Source: Psychrobacillus soli
GTDB lineage: Bacteria > Bacillota > Bacilli > Bacillales_A > Planococcaceae
Reading direction: 5' to 3'
Assembly: GCF_006861775.1 (NCBI RefSeq)
Contig: NZ_VDGG01000013.1
Span: 47,153-90,882 of the forward strand
Length of the DNA stretch: 43,730 nt
A program made the position numbers and the translations under genes. Below the pieces are notes generated by a model that saw only the letters and a list, made by a program, of their open reading frames with translations, made no database searches and was not told where the DNA came from. Below, one piece after another: positions 7,602-16,466 of this stretch (positions are counted from its first letter, which is position 1; each line of letters begins with the position of its first letter).

Positions 7602-9314
7602 TTAACCTTGCGCTACTTTTTTTAGCTTCTCTTTCTCTTTCTCTTTCTCTTTCTCTTCTTCTATTAAAGTTCTTCTTAAAATTTTCCCGACGGCTGTTTT
7701 TGGCAGCTCTTTTCTAAATTCATAAATTCTTGGTACTTTAAAAGCAGCTAAATTTTCACGACAGAACTTGTTTAACTCTTCTTCTGTCACTTCAAATCCC
7801 TCTTTTAATACGATATATGCCTTTACTGTTTCTCCACGATATACATCTGGGACTCCCGCTACGACACATTCTTGAATCGCGGGATGTTCGTAAAGCACTT
7901 CTTCCACATCTCGTGGATAAATATTATACCCACCTGCGATAATCATATCTTTTTTCCGGTCTACAACATAAAAGTAACCGCTTTCATCCATGTATCCTAA
8001 ATCACCTGTAAGTAACCATCCGTCACGCATCGTCATTTCTGTTTCTTCCGGACGATTCCAGTAGCCTTTCATGACTTGAGGACCTTTCACTACTATTTCT
8101 CCAATCTCCCCCGGAGGAAGTGGAGTTGTTGACTCCAAACTAAAAATAGCTGCATCCGTATCTGGCCAAGGAATACCAACAGATCCCTTCACACGGTTGT
8201 CACTATAGATTAAATTTGCAAGCGCTACAGGGGAAGTTTCCGTCAATCCATACCCTTCTACTAATCTACCACCTGTGACTTGTTCAAACTTTTCCTGCAC
8301 TTCTACAGGTAGCGCAGCTGATCCGCTTAAACAAGCTACGATAGAAGACAAATCATATTTTTTTACATCTGGATGATTTAATATGCCAATGTAGATGGTT
8401 GGTGCACCAGGAAATAGTGTTGGCTTTTGCTTATCAATCGTTTTCAGTGCTGTTTCTATATCAAACTTTGGCAATAATATCATTCTATTCCCTAACATGA
8501 CAGCTAGTATTAATACGGTTGTCATCCCATACACATGGAAAAACGGCAAAATCCCGAGTATACTTTCTTCACCTTTTTTACATTTATATAGCCATGCATC
8601 GCACATAGATGCATTCGATATTAAGTTTTTATGCGTGAGCATAACCCCTTTTGGAAATCCTGTAGTTCCGCCTGTATATTGTAAAAGTGCAATATCTTCT
8701 TCAAAATCAAAAGGCATTTCTATCGGATTTGCTTTTGCTACTTTCATAATTTCAGGAAATAAATGATTCATGCCACGATGTTCTACCTTCACACTGAATC
8801 CATATTGTTTCTTTTGGATGAAAGGATACACTAAGTTTTTAGGAAAAGGTAAATAATCTTTAATGCCCGTCAGAATAATATTTTCAAGCTGCGTCTCTTT
8901 TATTACTTTAGAAATACGTGGATATAAAATATCTAATGCTAAAATTACTTTCGCACCAGAATCTTTCATTTGATAAGAGATTTCTCGTTCTGTATATAAT
9001 GGATTTGTTTGCACTACTATTGCCCCAGCATATAAAGCTCCGTAATATCCAATAACTCCTTGTGGACAGTTTGGTAGCATGATCGCCACTCTGTCACCTT
9101 TTTGAACGCCAACCATTTGTAAATAATTAGCGAATTTTAAGGAAGATTCATAGAGTTCTTTGTACGTTACATCTCTTCCCATGAAATGTATGGCTATTTT
9201 TTCTGGGAACTTGTTATATGTTCTTGTTAAATATTCTTGTACTGGAATAGATTCATAGGAAAGCATATGTGGGATTTCAGGTGGATATTGAGAAAGCCAA
9301 ACTTTTTCTGTCAA
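7602..9314 (-). CDS. lcfA: Long-chain fatty-acid-CoA ligase
   Basis: It activates fatty acids to acyl-CoA with ATP, the entry step of beta-oxidation. The 570-residue protein has the AMP-forming motifs in order: YTGGTTGFPKGVMLTH (about 214-229), GYGLTETSPV (about 356-365), TGDLGYMDESGYFYVVDR (about 437-454) and DMIIAGGYNIYP, plus the late KTAVGKILRR lysine motif. It begins at TTG, with GGGGGT 8 bases upstream. The C-terminus ends in an unusual run of alternating Glu and Lys encoded by a hexanucleotide repeat (7627-7656). A degenerate FadR-like site lies upstream at 9375-9392. It sits before fadR in the same orientation, as in B. subtilis. Confidence 0.94.
   Translation of the reverse strand: MTEKVWLSQYPPEIPHMLSYESIPVQEYLTRTYNKFPEKIAIHFMGRDVTYKELYESSLKFANYLQMVGVQKGDRVAIMLPNCPQGVIGYYGALYAGAIVVQTNPLYTEREISYQMKDSGAKVILALDILYPRISKVIKETQLENIILTGIKDYLPFPKNLVYPFIQKKQYGFSVKVEHRGMNHLFPEIMKVAKANPIEMPFDFEEDIALLQYTGGTTGFPKGVMLTHKNLISNASMCDAWLYKCKKGEESILGILPFFHVYGMTTVLILAVMLGNRMILLPKFDIETALKTIDKQKPTLFPGAPTIYIGILNHPDVKKYDLSSIVACLSGSAALPVEVQEKFEQVTGGRLVEGYGLTETSPVALANLIYSDNRVKGSVGIPWPDTDAAIFSLESTTPLPPGEIGEIVVKGPQVMKGYWNRPEETEMTMRDGWLLTGDLGYMDESGYFYVVDRKKDMIIAGGYNIYPRDVEEVLYEHPAIQECVVAGVPDVYRGETVKAYIVLKEGFEVTEEELNKFCRENLAAFKVPRIYEFRKELPKTAVGKILRRTLIEEEKEKEKEKEKLKKVAQG
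7627..7656. repeat. Five tandem 6-bp repeats in lcfA 3' end
   Basis: Five perfect copies of TTCTCT (plus strand), that is AGAGAA on the coding strand, encode a Glu-Lys run near the LcfA C-terminus. Slippage by whole units would lengthen or shorten this tail without a frameshift. Confidence 0.85.
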
Positions 9315-9374
9315 TTTTTTTACCCCCTACCTTCATAATAGTTAGAACATTCACACTTTCATTATAAAGAAAGA

Positions 9375-9392
9375 TGAATGACAATTCAATTT
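9375..9392. promoter_or_regulatory. Possible degenerate FadR site upstream of lcfA
   Basis: TGAATGACAATTCAATTT keeps the left half of the FadR palindrome and the TTCA core but loses several right-half bases. It lies about 60 bases upstream of the lcfA start, where a FadR operator would be expected. Binding is plausible but weaker than at 7511-7528. Confidence 0.45.
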
Positions 9393-9400
9393 ATTTAATC

Positions 9401-9595
9401 TAATGCGCCTTGGCGTATTTGCGCCCGGATTTTTATCGAGTTCGCTCGATAAATTCCTCTAAAAAATCTGTGGCATCCGCCGGAGGCTTAACTTTATTCA
9501 GCAGGGGTTTGTGGACCCCGCTCAATTGTATGCATGCGTGCATTCATCTCACCACTTATAGAAGTGGCAGACTTCTGCTGAATGAAGTTAAATAT
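9401..9595 (+). repeat. Structured interspersed repeat, copy B (upstream of lcfA)
   Basis: Same architecture as 5079-5248: the hairpin GCGCCTTGGCG, then GGATTTTT, the hairpin ATCGAGTTCGCTCGAT, then AAAAATCTGTGGCATCCGCC and GGAGGCTTAAC, ending in paired arms TTCAGCAG and CTGCTGAA. The stems differ from copy A in sequence but still pair. The insert between the last arms has further hairpins (GGGGTTTGTGGACCCC). It accounts for the long gap between lcfA and the DUF350 operon. Confidence 0.75.
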
Positions 9596-9640
9596 AAAAA
9601 AAGAGACTGTTGTGATTTACTTTTTCTCAACAGTCTCTAA
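9594..9640 (-). terminator. Terminator after DUF350/small peptide genes
   Basis: AGAGACTGTTG pairs perfectly with CAACAGTCTCT (9603-9613 with 9629-9639) and seven T residues follow on the minus strand. It lies 23 bases after the small peptide stop codon, so it ends that transcript. Confidence 0.9.
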
Positions 9641-9662
9641 AATGAGCTGTTCACTCATTCTA

Positions 9663-9743
9663 TTAAATCGTAACTATATATATTATTCCGATAAGGACAA
9701 AAAGTATGCCTACAGCAATTAAAACTTTTGACAATTTTTCCAT
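9663..9743 (-). CDS. Small membrane peptide, 26 residues
   Basis: A short open frame starts at ATG (9741-9743) 11 bases after the stop of the DUF350 gene. The sequence TAGGAG, which contains the DUF350 stop codon, lies 8 bases upstream of the ATG and is a good ribosome binding site. The product begins MEKLSKVLIAVGILF and continues as one hydrophobic helix ending IYIVTI: a short charged N-terminus and a single membrane segment. A strong terminator follows 23 bases later, so the frame fills the space between gene and terminator. I know of no function; translation coupled to the DUF350 protein and membrane location are inferences. It is below usual gene-calling size limits. Confidence 0.6.
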   Translation of the reverse strand: MEKLSKVLIAVGILFVLIGIIYIVTI

Positions 9744-9754
9744 TACAATCGCTC

Positions 9755-10168
9755 CTATGAAATACTTGCACCTATAACAAATGATAAGCCCACGGAAATA
9801 ATAAGGGAAATAAATCCGACAGAGCGATTATCTTTTTCTATCTCCTGATCCACATTAAAACTTGGCGTTAAAAATTCAAATAGCCAATACGCTATGATGA
9901 GTAGAGTAAAGCCGAATAATCCCCAACCAATCATTTGGAATAAGGAATTATTATGTTCTATGGAATATTTAAAAATATTACTTACCCCAAAAATCTTTCC
10001 ACCAGTGGCCATAGCAACAGCGACATTGCCTTTTTTAATTTCTTCCCAGTTTTTATACTTCGTGACAAGTTCAAATATAACCATGGAAACAACTAAACAT
10101 AATATAACTACACTAAAATAACCAGCTGACTCCACAAGTGGGTTTGCCCAAAAACTAGAAAGCAACAT
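9755..10168 (-). CDS. DUF350 family membrane protein (YshE-like)
   Basis: This 137-residue protein has about four membrane segments and the DUF350 repeat pattern: KKGNVAVAMATGGKIFGVSNIF near residues 44-65 and a second unit with NRSVGFISLIISVGLSFVIG near 113-132. The molecular function of DUF350 proteins is not established. In B. subtilis yshE occupies the same place between mutS2 and lcfA. The ATG follows AAAGGGG at a suitable distance, 68 bases after mutS2. It is followed immediately by the 26-residue membrane peptide at 9663-9743, then a terminator. It may be transcribed with mutS2 or from its own promoter. Confidence 0.85.
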   Translation of the reverse strand: MLLSSFWANPLVESAGYFSVVILCLVVSMVIFELVTKYKNWEEIKKGNVAVAMATGGKIFGVSNIFKYSIEHNNSLFQMIGWGLFGFTLLIIAYWLFEFLTPSFNVDQEIEKDNRSVGFISLIISVGLSFVIGASIS

Positions 10169-10236
10169 GCTAAAAACCCCTTTAAATTTTTCTTACTATA
10201 CGTGCGACTAGATAAAAAGTTTCAAATTCTTTTTAC

Positions 10237-12600
10237 CTATTTTAGTTCGACAACCGTAACACCGTGACCGCCTTCTCCTGCTTCGCCAAAACGGAAGTTT
10301 TTCACACGAGAATGGTTTTTCAAATACTGCTGAATCGCTTGTCTTAATACGCCTGTTCCTTTTCCGTGAATGATAGAAACGCGTGGATAGTTTGCTAAGA
10401 TAGCGTCGTCTAAATATTTTTCTGTTCGAATTAGCGCATCTTCGTATCGCTCTCCGCGAAGGTCAAGTTCTAGCTTCACATGAGAATCCCTGCCGCGAAC
10501 TGCATTGACCGAAACGGTTTGTTTTTGTTTCTCTGGTTTAATATATTCTAAATCGGCTTCGTCCAATTTCATTTTTAACATACCAATTTGAACCGACCAT
10601 TCAGACTTCGAAAGTTTCTCTAATAATGTCCCTTTTTGTCCAAAACTTAGTACTTTTACTTCGTCCCCAGCTTTCAACTCTTTTGCAAGCTCGTTTAATT
10701 TCTTTTGTTTTTTTAATACAGGATTCGTTGGAAGAGCTGCATCCAAACGTTTTTTAGCATCGATTAGTTCATGGTCTTTTACTAATTTATGTGTATTTGC
10801 TTGCATTTTGCGAAGATCACTAATGATTTCATCTGCTTCCAGTCTAGCGTCTTCAATAATTTTTTTTGCTTTATCTTTTGCTTTTTGTTCTAATTGCTCT
10901 TTCTTTTGTTCCAGTTCTGCAAGTCTTTGTTCGAGATCCACTTTGACTTGTTTCGCTTCTTCTAGTTTTTCTTCCGTTTCTTCCGCATCTTTTTCGGCTT
11001 GTCTTCTACTAGCTTCTAAAGAAGCAATCATTGAATTGACTTCCCCACGATCCGCTCCAGTGTATGTTTGTGCTTGTGAAATAATATACCCTGGTAGACC
11101 AAGGCGCTCGGAAATTTCAAAAGCATTACTACGTCCAGGAACTCCTATAAGCAATTTATAAGTTGGACTTAATGTTTCGACATCGAACTCAACACTTGCA
11201 TTTGCAACACCTGGGCGATTATAGCCATATGCTTTGAGTTCCGGATAATGGGTTGTAGCCATCACTCGTGCGCCGGTTCCATGCACTGCATCCAAAATAG
11301 AAATAGCAAGTGCCGCTCCTTCTTGTGGATCGGTACCAGCGCCAAGCTCATCAAAAATGATTAATGATTTTTCATCATATTTTTTCAAAATATCTACAAT
11401 ATTAACCATATGGGATGAAAAAGTACTCAAGCTTTGCTCAATCGATTGTTCATCTCCAATATCTGCAAATACCGATTCAAATAGTGCTACTTCCGATCCG
11501 TCTAATGCCGGAATCGGAATACCACTTTGCGCCATTAATGTACAAAGTCCCACCGTTTTTAGTGTTACCGTTTTACCACCTGTATTCGGACCTGTAATGA
11601 CGATAGCCGTAATCTCTTTCCCAAATTCGATCGTATTCGTGACCGCAGTGTCTAGCGGGATAAGTGGGTGTCTTGCTTTTACTAGACGAATATACCCGTC
11701 ATTATTAATAATTGGCATCGTACATTTCTCTGCTTGTCCATATTTAGCTTTTGCTAAAATAACGTCAATTTCCCCTAAAATATTAACTAATAGGAAGATG
11801 TCATGCCCGACTAGTTCTACTTCTGCTGTTAATTTGATCAGAATGCGTTCGATTTCTTCTTGTTCTTTTACTTTTAAGCTACGGATTTCATTATTTATTT
11901 GTACGACTGCTGACGGTTCGATAAATAAAGTTTGACCAGAAGACGATTGATCGTGGATAATTCCACCATAATGACTGCGGTATTCTGATTTCACCGGGAT
12001 TACATAACGATCATTCCGAATCGTAATAATGGAATCCGAAAGCATTTTAGATGCATTAGCGCCTCTTGTATAGCTTTCGAGCTTTTCTCGCACACGACTC
12101 ACTTGAATACGCAATTGTTGACGAATGGAACGTAGTGTACTACTTGCACTGTCTAGTACTGCTCCGTTTTCATCGATACAATCATTTATCTCATGTTCAA
12201 GCGCCGTTAATATCGGCATTGCTTCTTTTTTTGCTAGAAAATGAGGAATTGCTACATCTTCTGACTCCGCAACATTTTCTAAAAATTGACGCAAAATTTT
12301 ACTAGCACGAATTGTACTTGCCGTTTCCATTAATTCGATCGGACTTAACATACCACCAATTTGTGCTCGTTTTGCATGGGGGCGAATATCTGTAATGCCA
12401 CCCATTGGTACATTGCCGCGTAAACGAAGGATTGACAACCCCTCATCCATTTCTTCCAAAAGCTTCGTGACTTCTGCAAAATCGACAGAAGGTACTAGTT
12501 TGTCTATATGGCTTTTCCCAACAGAAGAAGTACAATATTTCGCCACTTCTTCTCGTATTTTATAATATTCTAACGTTTTCAGTGCTCTTTCAGCTATCAC
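10237..12600 (-). CDS. mutS2: Endonuclease MutS2
   Basis: MutS2 is a MutS-family ATPase with a nuclease domain, linked to suppression of recombination and to rescue of collided ribosomes. The 787-residue protein has core/clamp helices, Walker [10 protein letters not shown] (336-344), Walker [14 protein letters not shown] (about 411-423), a long charged coiled coil (about 515-625), a KOW-like segment, and a C-terminal Smr domain (about 710-787, with [11 protein letters not shown] and [11 protein letters not shown]). It has no mismatch-recognition domain, as expected. It starts at GTG with GGAGGTG upstream, 15 bases after polX, so the two are co-transcribed. Confidence 0.96.
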   Translation of the reverse strand: MIAERALKTLEYYKIREEVAKYCTSSVGKSHIDKLVPSVDFAEVTKLLEEMDEGLSILRLRGNVPMGGITDIRPHAKRAQIGGMLSPIELMETASTIRASKILRQFLENVAESEDVAIPHFLAKKEAMPILTALEHEINDCIDENGAVLDSASSTLRSIRQQLRIQVSRVREKLESYTRGANASKMLSDSIITIRNDRYVIPVKSEYRSHYGGIIHDQSSSGQTLFIEPSAVVQINNEIRSLKVKEQEEIERILIKLTAEVELVGHDIFLLVNILGEIDVILAKAKYGQAEKCTMPIINNDGYIRLVKARHPLIPLDTAVTNTIEFGKEITAIVITGPNTGGKTVTLKTVGLCTLMAQSGIPIPALDGSEVALFESVFADIGDEQSIEQSLSTFSSHMVNIVDILKKYDEKSLIIFDELGAGTDPQEGAALAISILDAVHGTGARVMATTHYPELKAYGYNRPGVANASVEFDVETLSPTYKLLIGVPGRSNAFEISERLGLPGYIISQAQTYTGADRGEVNSMIASLEASRRQAEKDAEETEEKLEEAKQVKVDLEQRLAELEQKKEQLEQKAKDKAKKIIEDARLEADEIISDLRKMQANTHKLVKDHELIDAKKRLDAALPTNPVLKKQKKLNELAKELKAGDEVKVLSFGQKGTLLEKLSKSEWSVQIGMLKMKLDEADLEYIKPEKQKQTVSVNAVRGRDSHVKLELDLRGERYEDALIRTEKYLDDAILANYPRVSIIHGKGTGVLRQAIQQYLKNHSRVKNFRFGEAGEGGHGVTVVELK

Positions 12601-12615
12601 TGTGGCACCTCCTCA

Positions 12616-14319
12616 TTATTTCTTAACAAACTGTTTAAACTGTTCTAACGTCCACGTGTTTACAACTGACTCTTTGTGCAGCCATGCTTTTTGTGCATAA
12701 CGCACACCGATATCCATATATTTTAGTTGATTGATATGATGGGCATCCGTATTGATTGCAATTGGTACGCCTTTTTCTTGTGCTAGTTTTAAATATTCTG
12801 TTTGCAAATCCAATCTATATGGGTTTGCATTTAATTCAAGCATTTTACCGTATTCTTTTGCCCATTCGATTAATGTTGGCACATCTGGATTATATCCATT
12901 TCGTTGTTCAATAATTCGCCCTGTTGGGTGCGCAATCATATGGACAAATGGATTTTTGACTGCATTATATAATCGTTCCATAATTTTTTCTTGGGGTTGA
13001 CTAAAACTGGAATGGATAGAAGCAATAACAAAATCTATTTCCTTTAATAAGTCATCATCAAAATCGAGCGATCCATCTGGAAGTATATCCATTTCGGTTC
13101 CTGCGAAAATTTCGATATCTGCGTATTGATTATTTAATTCGCGAATTGTCTCGATTTGCTTTAACAAACGTTCTTTTGACAATCCATTCGCTACTTTTAA
13201 ATAGTCAGAGTGATCTGTTATAACGATATGCGAATATCCTTTAGCACGACTAGCTTCCACCATTTCTTCGATAGAATGTGCACCATCCGACCAAGTAGAG
13301 TGCATATGGAAATCGCCTTTTATATCCTCTAGCGTTACGAGTAATGGCAATTGGTCCAATTTCCAAAACTCCGAGCCATCCTCTCGAACAGAAGGCGGAA
13401 TAAATGGTAAGTCGAAATAAGCATAAAATTCCGCTTCAGAGTTAAAATGCTGCATAGACCCATCTTCTAGTTCTACACCGTACTCACTTATTTTCTTTCC
13501 TTGCTCTTTTGCAATTTGTCGCATCTTTATATTATGATCTTTCGAGCCAGTAAAATGATTTAATGCAGATGCATATTGATGTAATTCGACTAAACGGAAA
13601 TCGACGTCAATCTCATGTTCCCCATCAAGTGTAACAGAAACTTTAGTATCTCCTGCAGCAATTACTTTTAACACTGGTAGTTCGTTTAATAGTGCTTCTC
13701 GGACTTCTTGTGGGGACTTTGTAGCGATGATAAAGTCAATATCTTTACTCGCTTCTTTGACTCTTCGATATGATCCAGCAACCGAATATTTTTCAACCGT
13801 TGGAATAGTAGCAAGTTTGCTTTCAATCATATCGACAATTGGTTCCAGCTGCCAAACTGCTGTACGTTCCGGTTTAGATTGTAAATTTTCAATTTCCGCA
13901 AGAATTTTCAGTTCCGTTTTTGCCGCAAATCCCGCTAACGTTTGTATTTGCCCTGCTTCACAAGCTAATTTTAACGCATCTATTGAATCGATTTGTAATT
14001 CTTTGTATAACTTTGCAATTTTTTTGCCGCCTAGACCTGGTATTTTCAACATTGGAAGCAAGCCACTAGGTACTGTATGTTGAAGCTCCACTAGTAGAGA
14101 GGACACTCCCGTATTTAGTAAATCTTCAATAACTGAACCGGTTGCAGCACCGATTCCTTTTAGCGACAATATATTATCCATCTCAGTTAAGCTTCGTGCA
14201 TCCAGTTCTAATACTTGTGCTGCTTTTCGGAAAGCAGACACTTTGAAAGGATTTTCCCCTTGTAATTCCATATACAATGCAATTTTTTCTAATGTGTTAA
14301 TGATTGTTTTTTTATCCAT
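12616..14319 (-). CDS. polX: DNA polymerase X with PHP domain
   Basis: PolX is a family X polymerase with a 3'-5' exonuclease/AP-endonuclease PHP domain, used in base excision repair. The 567-residue protein has N-terminal helix-hairpin-helix motifs (LSLKGIGAATGS, about 47-58; IPGLGGKKIAKLY, about 92-104), the nucleotidyltransferase motif GSYRRVKEASKDIDFI (about 181-196) with the metal-binding Asp pair, and a C-terminal PHP domain starting near FHMHSTWSDGAHS (about 336-348) with further His/Asp clusters (IAHPTGR, INTDAHH). It lies between cvpA and mutS2. The ATG follows AAAAGGAGC. A truncated repeat separates it from cvpA. Confidence 0.95.
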   Translation of the reverse strand: MDKKTIINTLEKIALYMELQGENPFKVSAFRKAAQVLELDARSLTEMDNILSLKGIGAATGSVIEDLLNTGVSSLLVELQHTVPSGLLPMLKIPGLGGKKIAKLYKELQIDSIDALKLACEAGQIQTLAGFAAKTELKILAEIENLQSKPERTAVWQLEPIVDMIESKLATIPTVEKYSVAGSYRRVKEASKDIDFIIATKSPQEVREALLNELPVLKVIAAGDTKVSVTLDGEHEIDVDFRLVELHQYASALNHFTGSKDHNIKMRQIAKEQGKKISEYGVELEDGSMQHFNSEAEFYAYFDLPFIPPSVREDGSEFWKLDQLPLLVTLEDIKGDFHMHSTWSDGAHSIEEMVEASRAKGYSHIVITDHSDYLKVANGLSKERLLKQIETIRELNNQYADIEIFAGTEMDILPDGSLDFDDDLLKEIDFVIASIHSSFSQPQEKIMERLYNAVKNPFVHMIAHPTGRIIEQRNGYNPDVPTLIEWAKEYGKMLELNANPYRLDLQTEYLKLAQEKGVPIAINTDAHHINQLKYMDIGVRYAQKAWLHKESVVNTWTLEQFKQFVKK

Positions 14320-14331
14320 GACAATAGCTCC

Positions 14332-14420
14332 TTTTGAAAATCTGTGATATCCGTCGGAAGTTTTTTATTTCATGTAAAAGAGGTTTATCCCTATACCCGG
14401 GTGAAGTAAAAAACTTCCCT
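14332..14420 (+). repeat. Structured interspersed repeat, truncated copy C (cvpA-polX spacer)
   Basis: GAAAATCTGTGATATCCGTC and GGAAGTTTT match the right half of copies A and B, and the end arms GGAAGTTTTTTA and TAAAAAACTTCC pair, again with different sequence from the other copies. The left hairpins are missing. It occupies nearly all of the spacer between cvpA and polX, in the same orientation as the other two copies. Confidence 0.65.
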
Positions 14421-14433
14421 CTACTGAGAGAAG

Positions 14434-14976
14434 TCACTTTTCTATATAGATATACCACCAATTCTTCACTAGTTCCGATAAAATCGGCGTATGTTCCAAC
14501 ATCCATCCGGTTAAAATGGAATTCGATATTAAATTTTGAATAAAATCGATTGGTAAAAGGGCAAATACGTATAGTAAAACAAATACGATAAAGTAAAATT
14601 CGATAAAACCTAATATGGCACCAACAAGATTACTTACAAAGCCGAGTATAGGCAAATACTTTAAGAAATCAAACATAGATGCGATCAACTGAAGGGCGAA
14701 TTTCACAGCTATAAAAATAAGTACGAAAGCAATCACTCGATAAAAAGTTTGGTCTAATTCCAAATTGTCCACTGCAATTGTTAACTTATAACTAGCAGTT
14801 ACCGCTGGAAATGGAATCCATAGAACAAATTTGTCCGCAAGTGGTTTATAATAAGTGTACGCAACAATAAGCGCGACGATAAAACCAGTCATATGAATAA
14901 GTTGGACAATTAGCCCACGCTTTGCTCCGGTGATCAAACCGGCTACTAATAAGATTAATATAAGAATATCAAACAT
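14434..14976 (-). CDS. CvpA family membrane protein
   Basis: The 180-residue protein has about four membrane helices with a CvpA-type N-terminus (DILILILLVAGLITGAKRGL, 3-22). E. coli CvpA is needed for colicin V export and envelope stress tolerance; the role in Bacillus (YshB) is not known. It starts 4 bases after zapA, so the genes are co-transcribed, as in B. subtilis zapA-yshB. The last residues WWYIYIEK extend close to a repeat insertion at 14332-14420, so the original 3' end may have been altered, though the length is normal. Confidence 0.85.
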   Translation of the reverse strand: MFDILILILLVAGLITGAKRGLIVQLIHMTGFIVALIVAYTYYKPLADKFVLWIPFPAVTASYKLTIAVDNLELDQTFYRVIAFVLIFIAVKFALQLIASMFDFLKYLPILGFVSNLVGAILGFIEFYFIVFVLLYVFALLPIDFIQNLISNSILTGWMLEHTPILSELVKNWWYIYIEK

Positions 14977-14980
14977 TTTT

Positions 14981-15241
14981 TCAGTCCTTTAATTTTTTCA
15001 ATTCTGTTTCTAGTATTTCTAATTGCTCTTTTACTTTTATGTAATCGTTTACGGCATTCACAGCAGTAAGTACCGCAAGTTTTGGAATATCTAGCTGACT
15101 ATTATGTGCATGTATCTCTCGCATTTTGTCATCTACCATGGACGCTACAAGTCGCATATGACCAGTAGTTTCGGAGCCTACCATATTATAAGTTTGCCCA
15201 TATATATCAACAGAAATTCTCGTTTTTTGCTGTTCTGACAA
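14981..15241 (-). CDS. zapA: Cell division protein ZapA
   Basis: ZapA is a small cytosolic protein that bundles FtsZ filaments. The product has the family pattern [12 protein letters not shown] near the N-terminus, DDKMREI in the middle, [19 protein letters not shown], and a C-terminal coiled coil ([13 protein letters not shown]). I chose the TTG at 15239-15241 (86 residues, starting MSEQQKTR like other Bacillus ZapA) because GGAGG lies 8 bases upstream; the ATG at 15247 is only about 2 bases from that site. It is divergent from rnhC and first in the zapA-cvpA pair. Confidence 0.9.
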   Translation of the reverse strand: MSEQQKTRISVDIYGQTYNMVGSETTGHMRLVASMVDDKMREIHAHNSQLDIPKLAVLTAVNAVNDYIKVKEQLEILETELKKLKD

Positions 15242-15319
15242 AGCCATACCCTCCCCGCAAAAATCCTAATTACAATAATAACACGAAATAGATTACGATG
15301 TGAAGGAAGGAACAACCGA

Positions 15320-16261
15320 ATGTCAAACGAAGTATTATTGATGAAACCTGATGAAATTGAAAAAGTAAAAGCGCATTATGCTAAATATAAAGTAGATAGA
15401 TCTGCTCCTGGAGTTGTTTTCGCTGCAAAGTTAGCAGATACTGCTGTGACCATCTATAAATCTGGCAAAGTGATGTTTCAAGGAAATGGAGCAGCAAGAG
15501 AAGCTTCACAATGGGGTGGAATATCGAATCAACAAGTGAAAAAAGTGGTCAGTGGAAATACAAAAGGAGATACATTGCCAGAGAACTTTGCTTCTCTTTC
15601 GGTCATTGGTTCGGATGAAACTGGTACTGGGGACTATTTTGGTCCAATTACAGTAGCCGCTTGCTTCGTCCCTCAAGACCAAGTCGAGCTGGTGAGAGAA
15701 CTTGGTGTAAAAGATTCCAAAATGCTGACAGATGATATTATGCGCAAGATGGCTCCCGATTTAATGGCAACCTTGCAACATAATGTACTCGTATTGAAAA
15801 ATGAAAAGTATAATGACATACAAAGTCGCGGATGGTCCCAAGGGAAAATAAAAGCACTTATGCATAATCAGGCGCTTAAACAAGTGTTGAAAAAAATGGC
15901 ACCAGAAAAACCAGCCTATATATTGATTGACCAATTTGCAGAGCGTGGCATTTACTATAATCATATTAAAGCCGAAAAAGAAATTATACGTGAAAATGTG
16001 TTGTTTTCTACAAAAGCCGAGCAGCTACATGTTTCTGTTGCAGCAGCATCCATTATTGCAAGATATGCATTCTTAAAAGAAATGGACCGTCTGACTGAAA
16101 TAGCGGGTACGACGATTCCGAAAGGGGCGAGTAGCAAAGTCGATGAAATTGCTGCTAAAATTTATTTAAAGCATGGAGAAGCATTTTTAAAATCCATTAC
16201 AAAATGGCATTTCGCGAATACTGGGAAAGCGATGAAGCTTGCGAATAAGAGAAGGTCTTAA
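15320..16261 (+). CDS. rnhC: Ribonuclease HIII
   Basis: RNase HIII cuts RNA in RNA-DNA hybrids, acting on R-loops and primers. The 313-residue protein has an N-terminal substrate-binding TBP-like domain (about 1-85) and a catalytic domain starting at SVIGSDETGTGDYFGP (about 93-108), where the Asp-Glu pair is the RNase HIII signature. AAASIIARYAF near 240-250 and a C-terminal HFANT segment are also typical. The ATG has GAAGGAAGG upstream. It reads away from zapA and ends at the edge of the accessory region; in B. subtilis pheT is next to it. Confidence 0.95.
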   Translation: MSNEVLLMKPDEIEKVKAHYAKYKVDRSAPGVVFAAKLADTAVTIYKSGKVMFQGNGAAREASQWGGISNQQVKKVVSGNTKGDTLPENFASLSVIGSDETGTGDYFGPITVAACFVPQDQVELVRELGVKDSKMLTDDIMRKMAPDLMATLQHNVLVLKNEKYNDIQSRGWSQGKIKALMHNQALKQVLKKMAPEKPAYILIDQFAERGIYYNHIKAEKEIIRENVLFSTKAEQLHVSVAAASIIARYAFLKEMDRLTEIAGTTIPKGASSKVDEIAAKIYLKHGEAFLKSITKWHFANTGKAMKLANKRRS

Positions 16262-16295
16262 CTGGTAGAGTCGATATTTTTTTTCAATATATGGT

Positions 16296-16415
16296 TAAGA
16301 GCAACTGAATGTACCACGAGGTCAACCATTTTGGTGATGAAAGCAATTAAATCTTCTTTAAAAGCAACTATTTTAATATTAAAGCAACCAATTCTCCACT
16401 GAGAGCAACCGACTA
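16296..16415 (+). repeat. Degenerate tandem array with 21-bp period
   Basis: The core RAGCAAC recurs with starts of GCAAC (or variants TCAAC, GCAAT) at 16301, 16322, 16343, 16364, 16384 and 16405. Spacings are 21, 21, 21, 20 and 21 bases, or two helical turns. The flanks between cores are AT-rich and not conserved. There is no gene here. The purpose is unknown; it is not a CRISPR array, as the repeats are too short and the spacing too tight. Confidence 0.6.
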
Positions 16416-16416
16416 G

Positions 16417-16456
16417 AAAAACCTAAAGGAAAATGACTAAATTTCCTTTAGGTTTT
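16417..16456. terminator. Bidirectional terminator between rnhC and the nitronate monooxygenase gene
   Basis: AAAACCTAAAGGAAA pairs with TTTCCTTTAGGTTTT around a short loop. T-runs lie on both strands, and the genes converge here. Confidence 0.88.
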
Positions 16457-16466
16457 CAATTACCAT

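Noticed and set aside
11357-11935. 192-codon open frame on the plus strand
   Set aside because: It lies wholly inside mutS2 on the opposite strand, across the conserved Walker region. It has no fitting ribosome binding site or family match and reflects codon composition of mutS2.
14312-14506. 64-codon minus-strand frame between cvpA and polX
   Set aside because: It overlaps the cvpA end in another frame and runs through the interspersed repeat; the protein has no recognisable features.
16296-16415. CRISPR array
   Set aside because: Repeat cores are only about 7 bases with 21-base spacing, and there are no cas genes.
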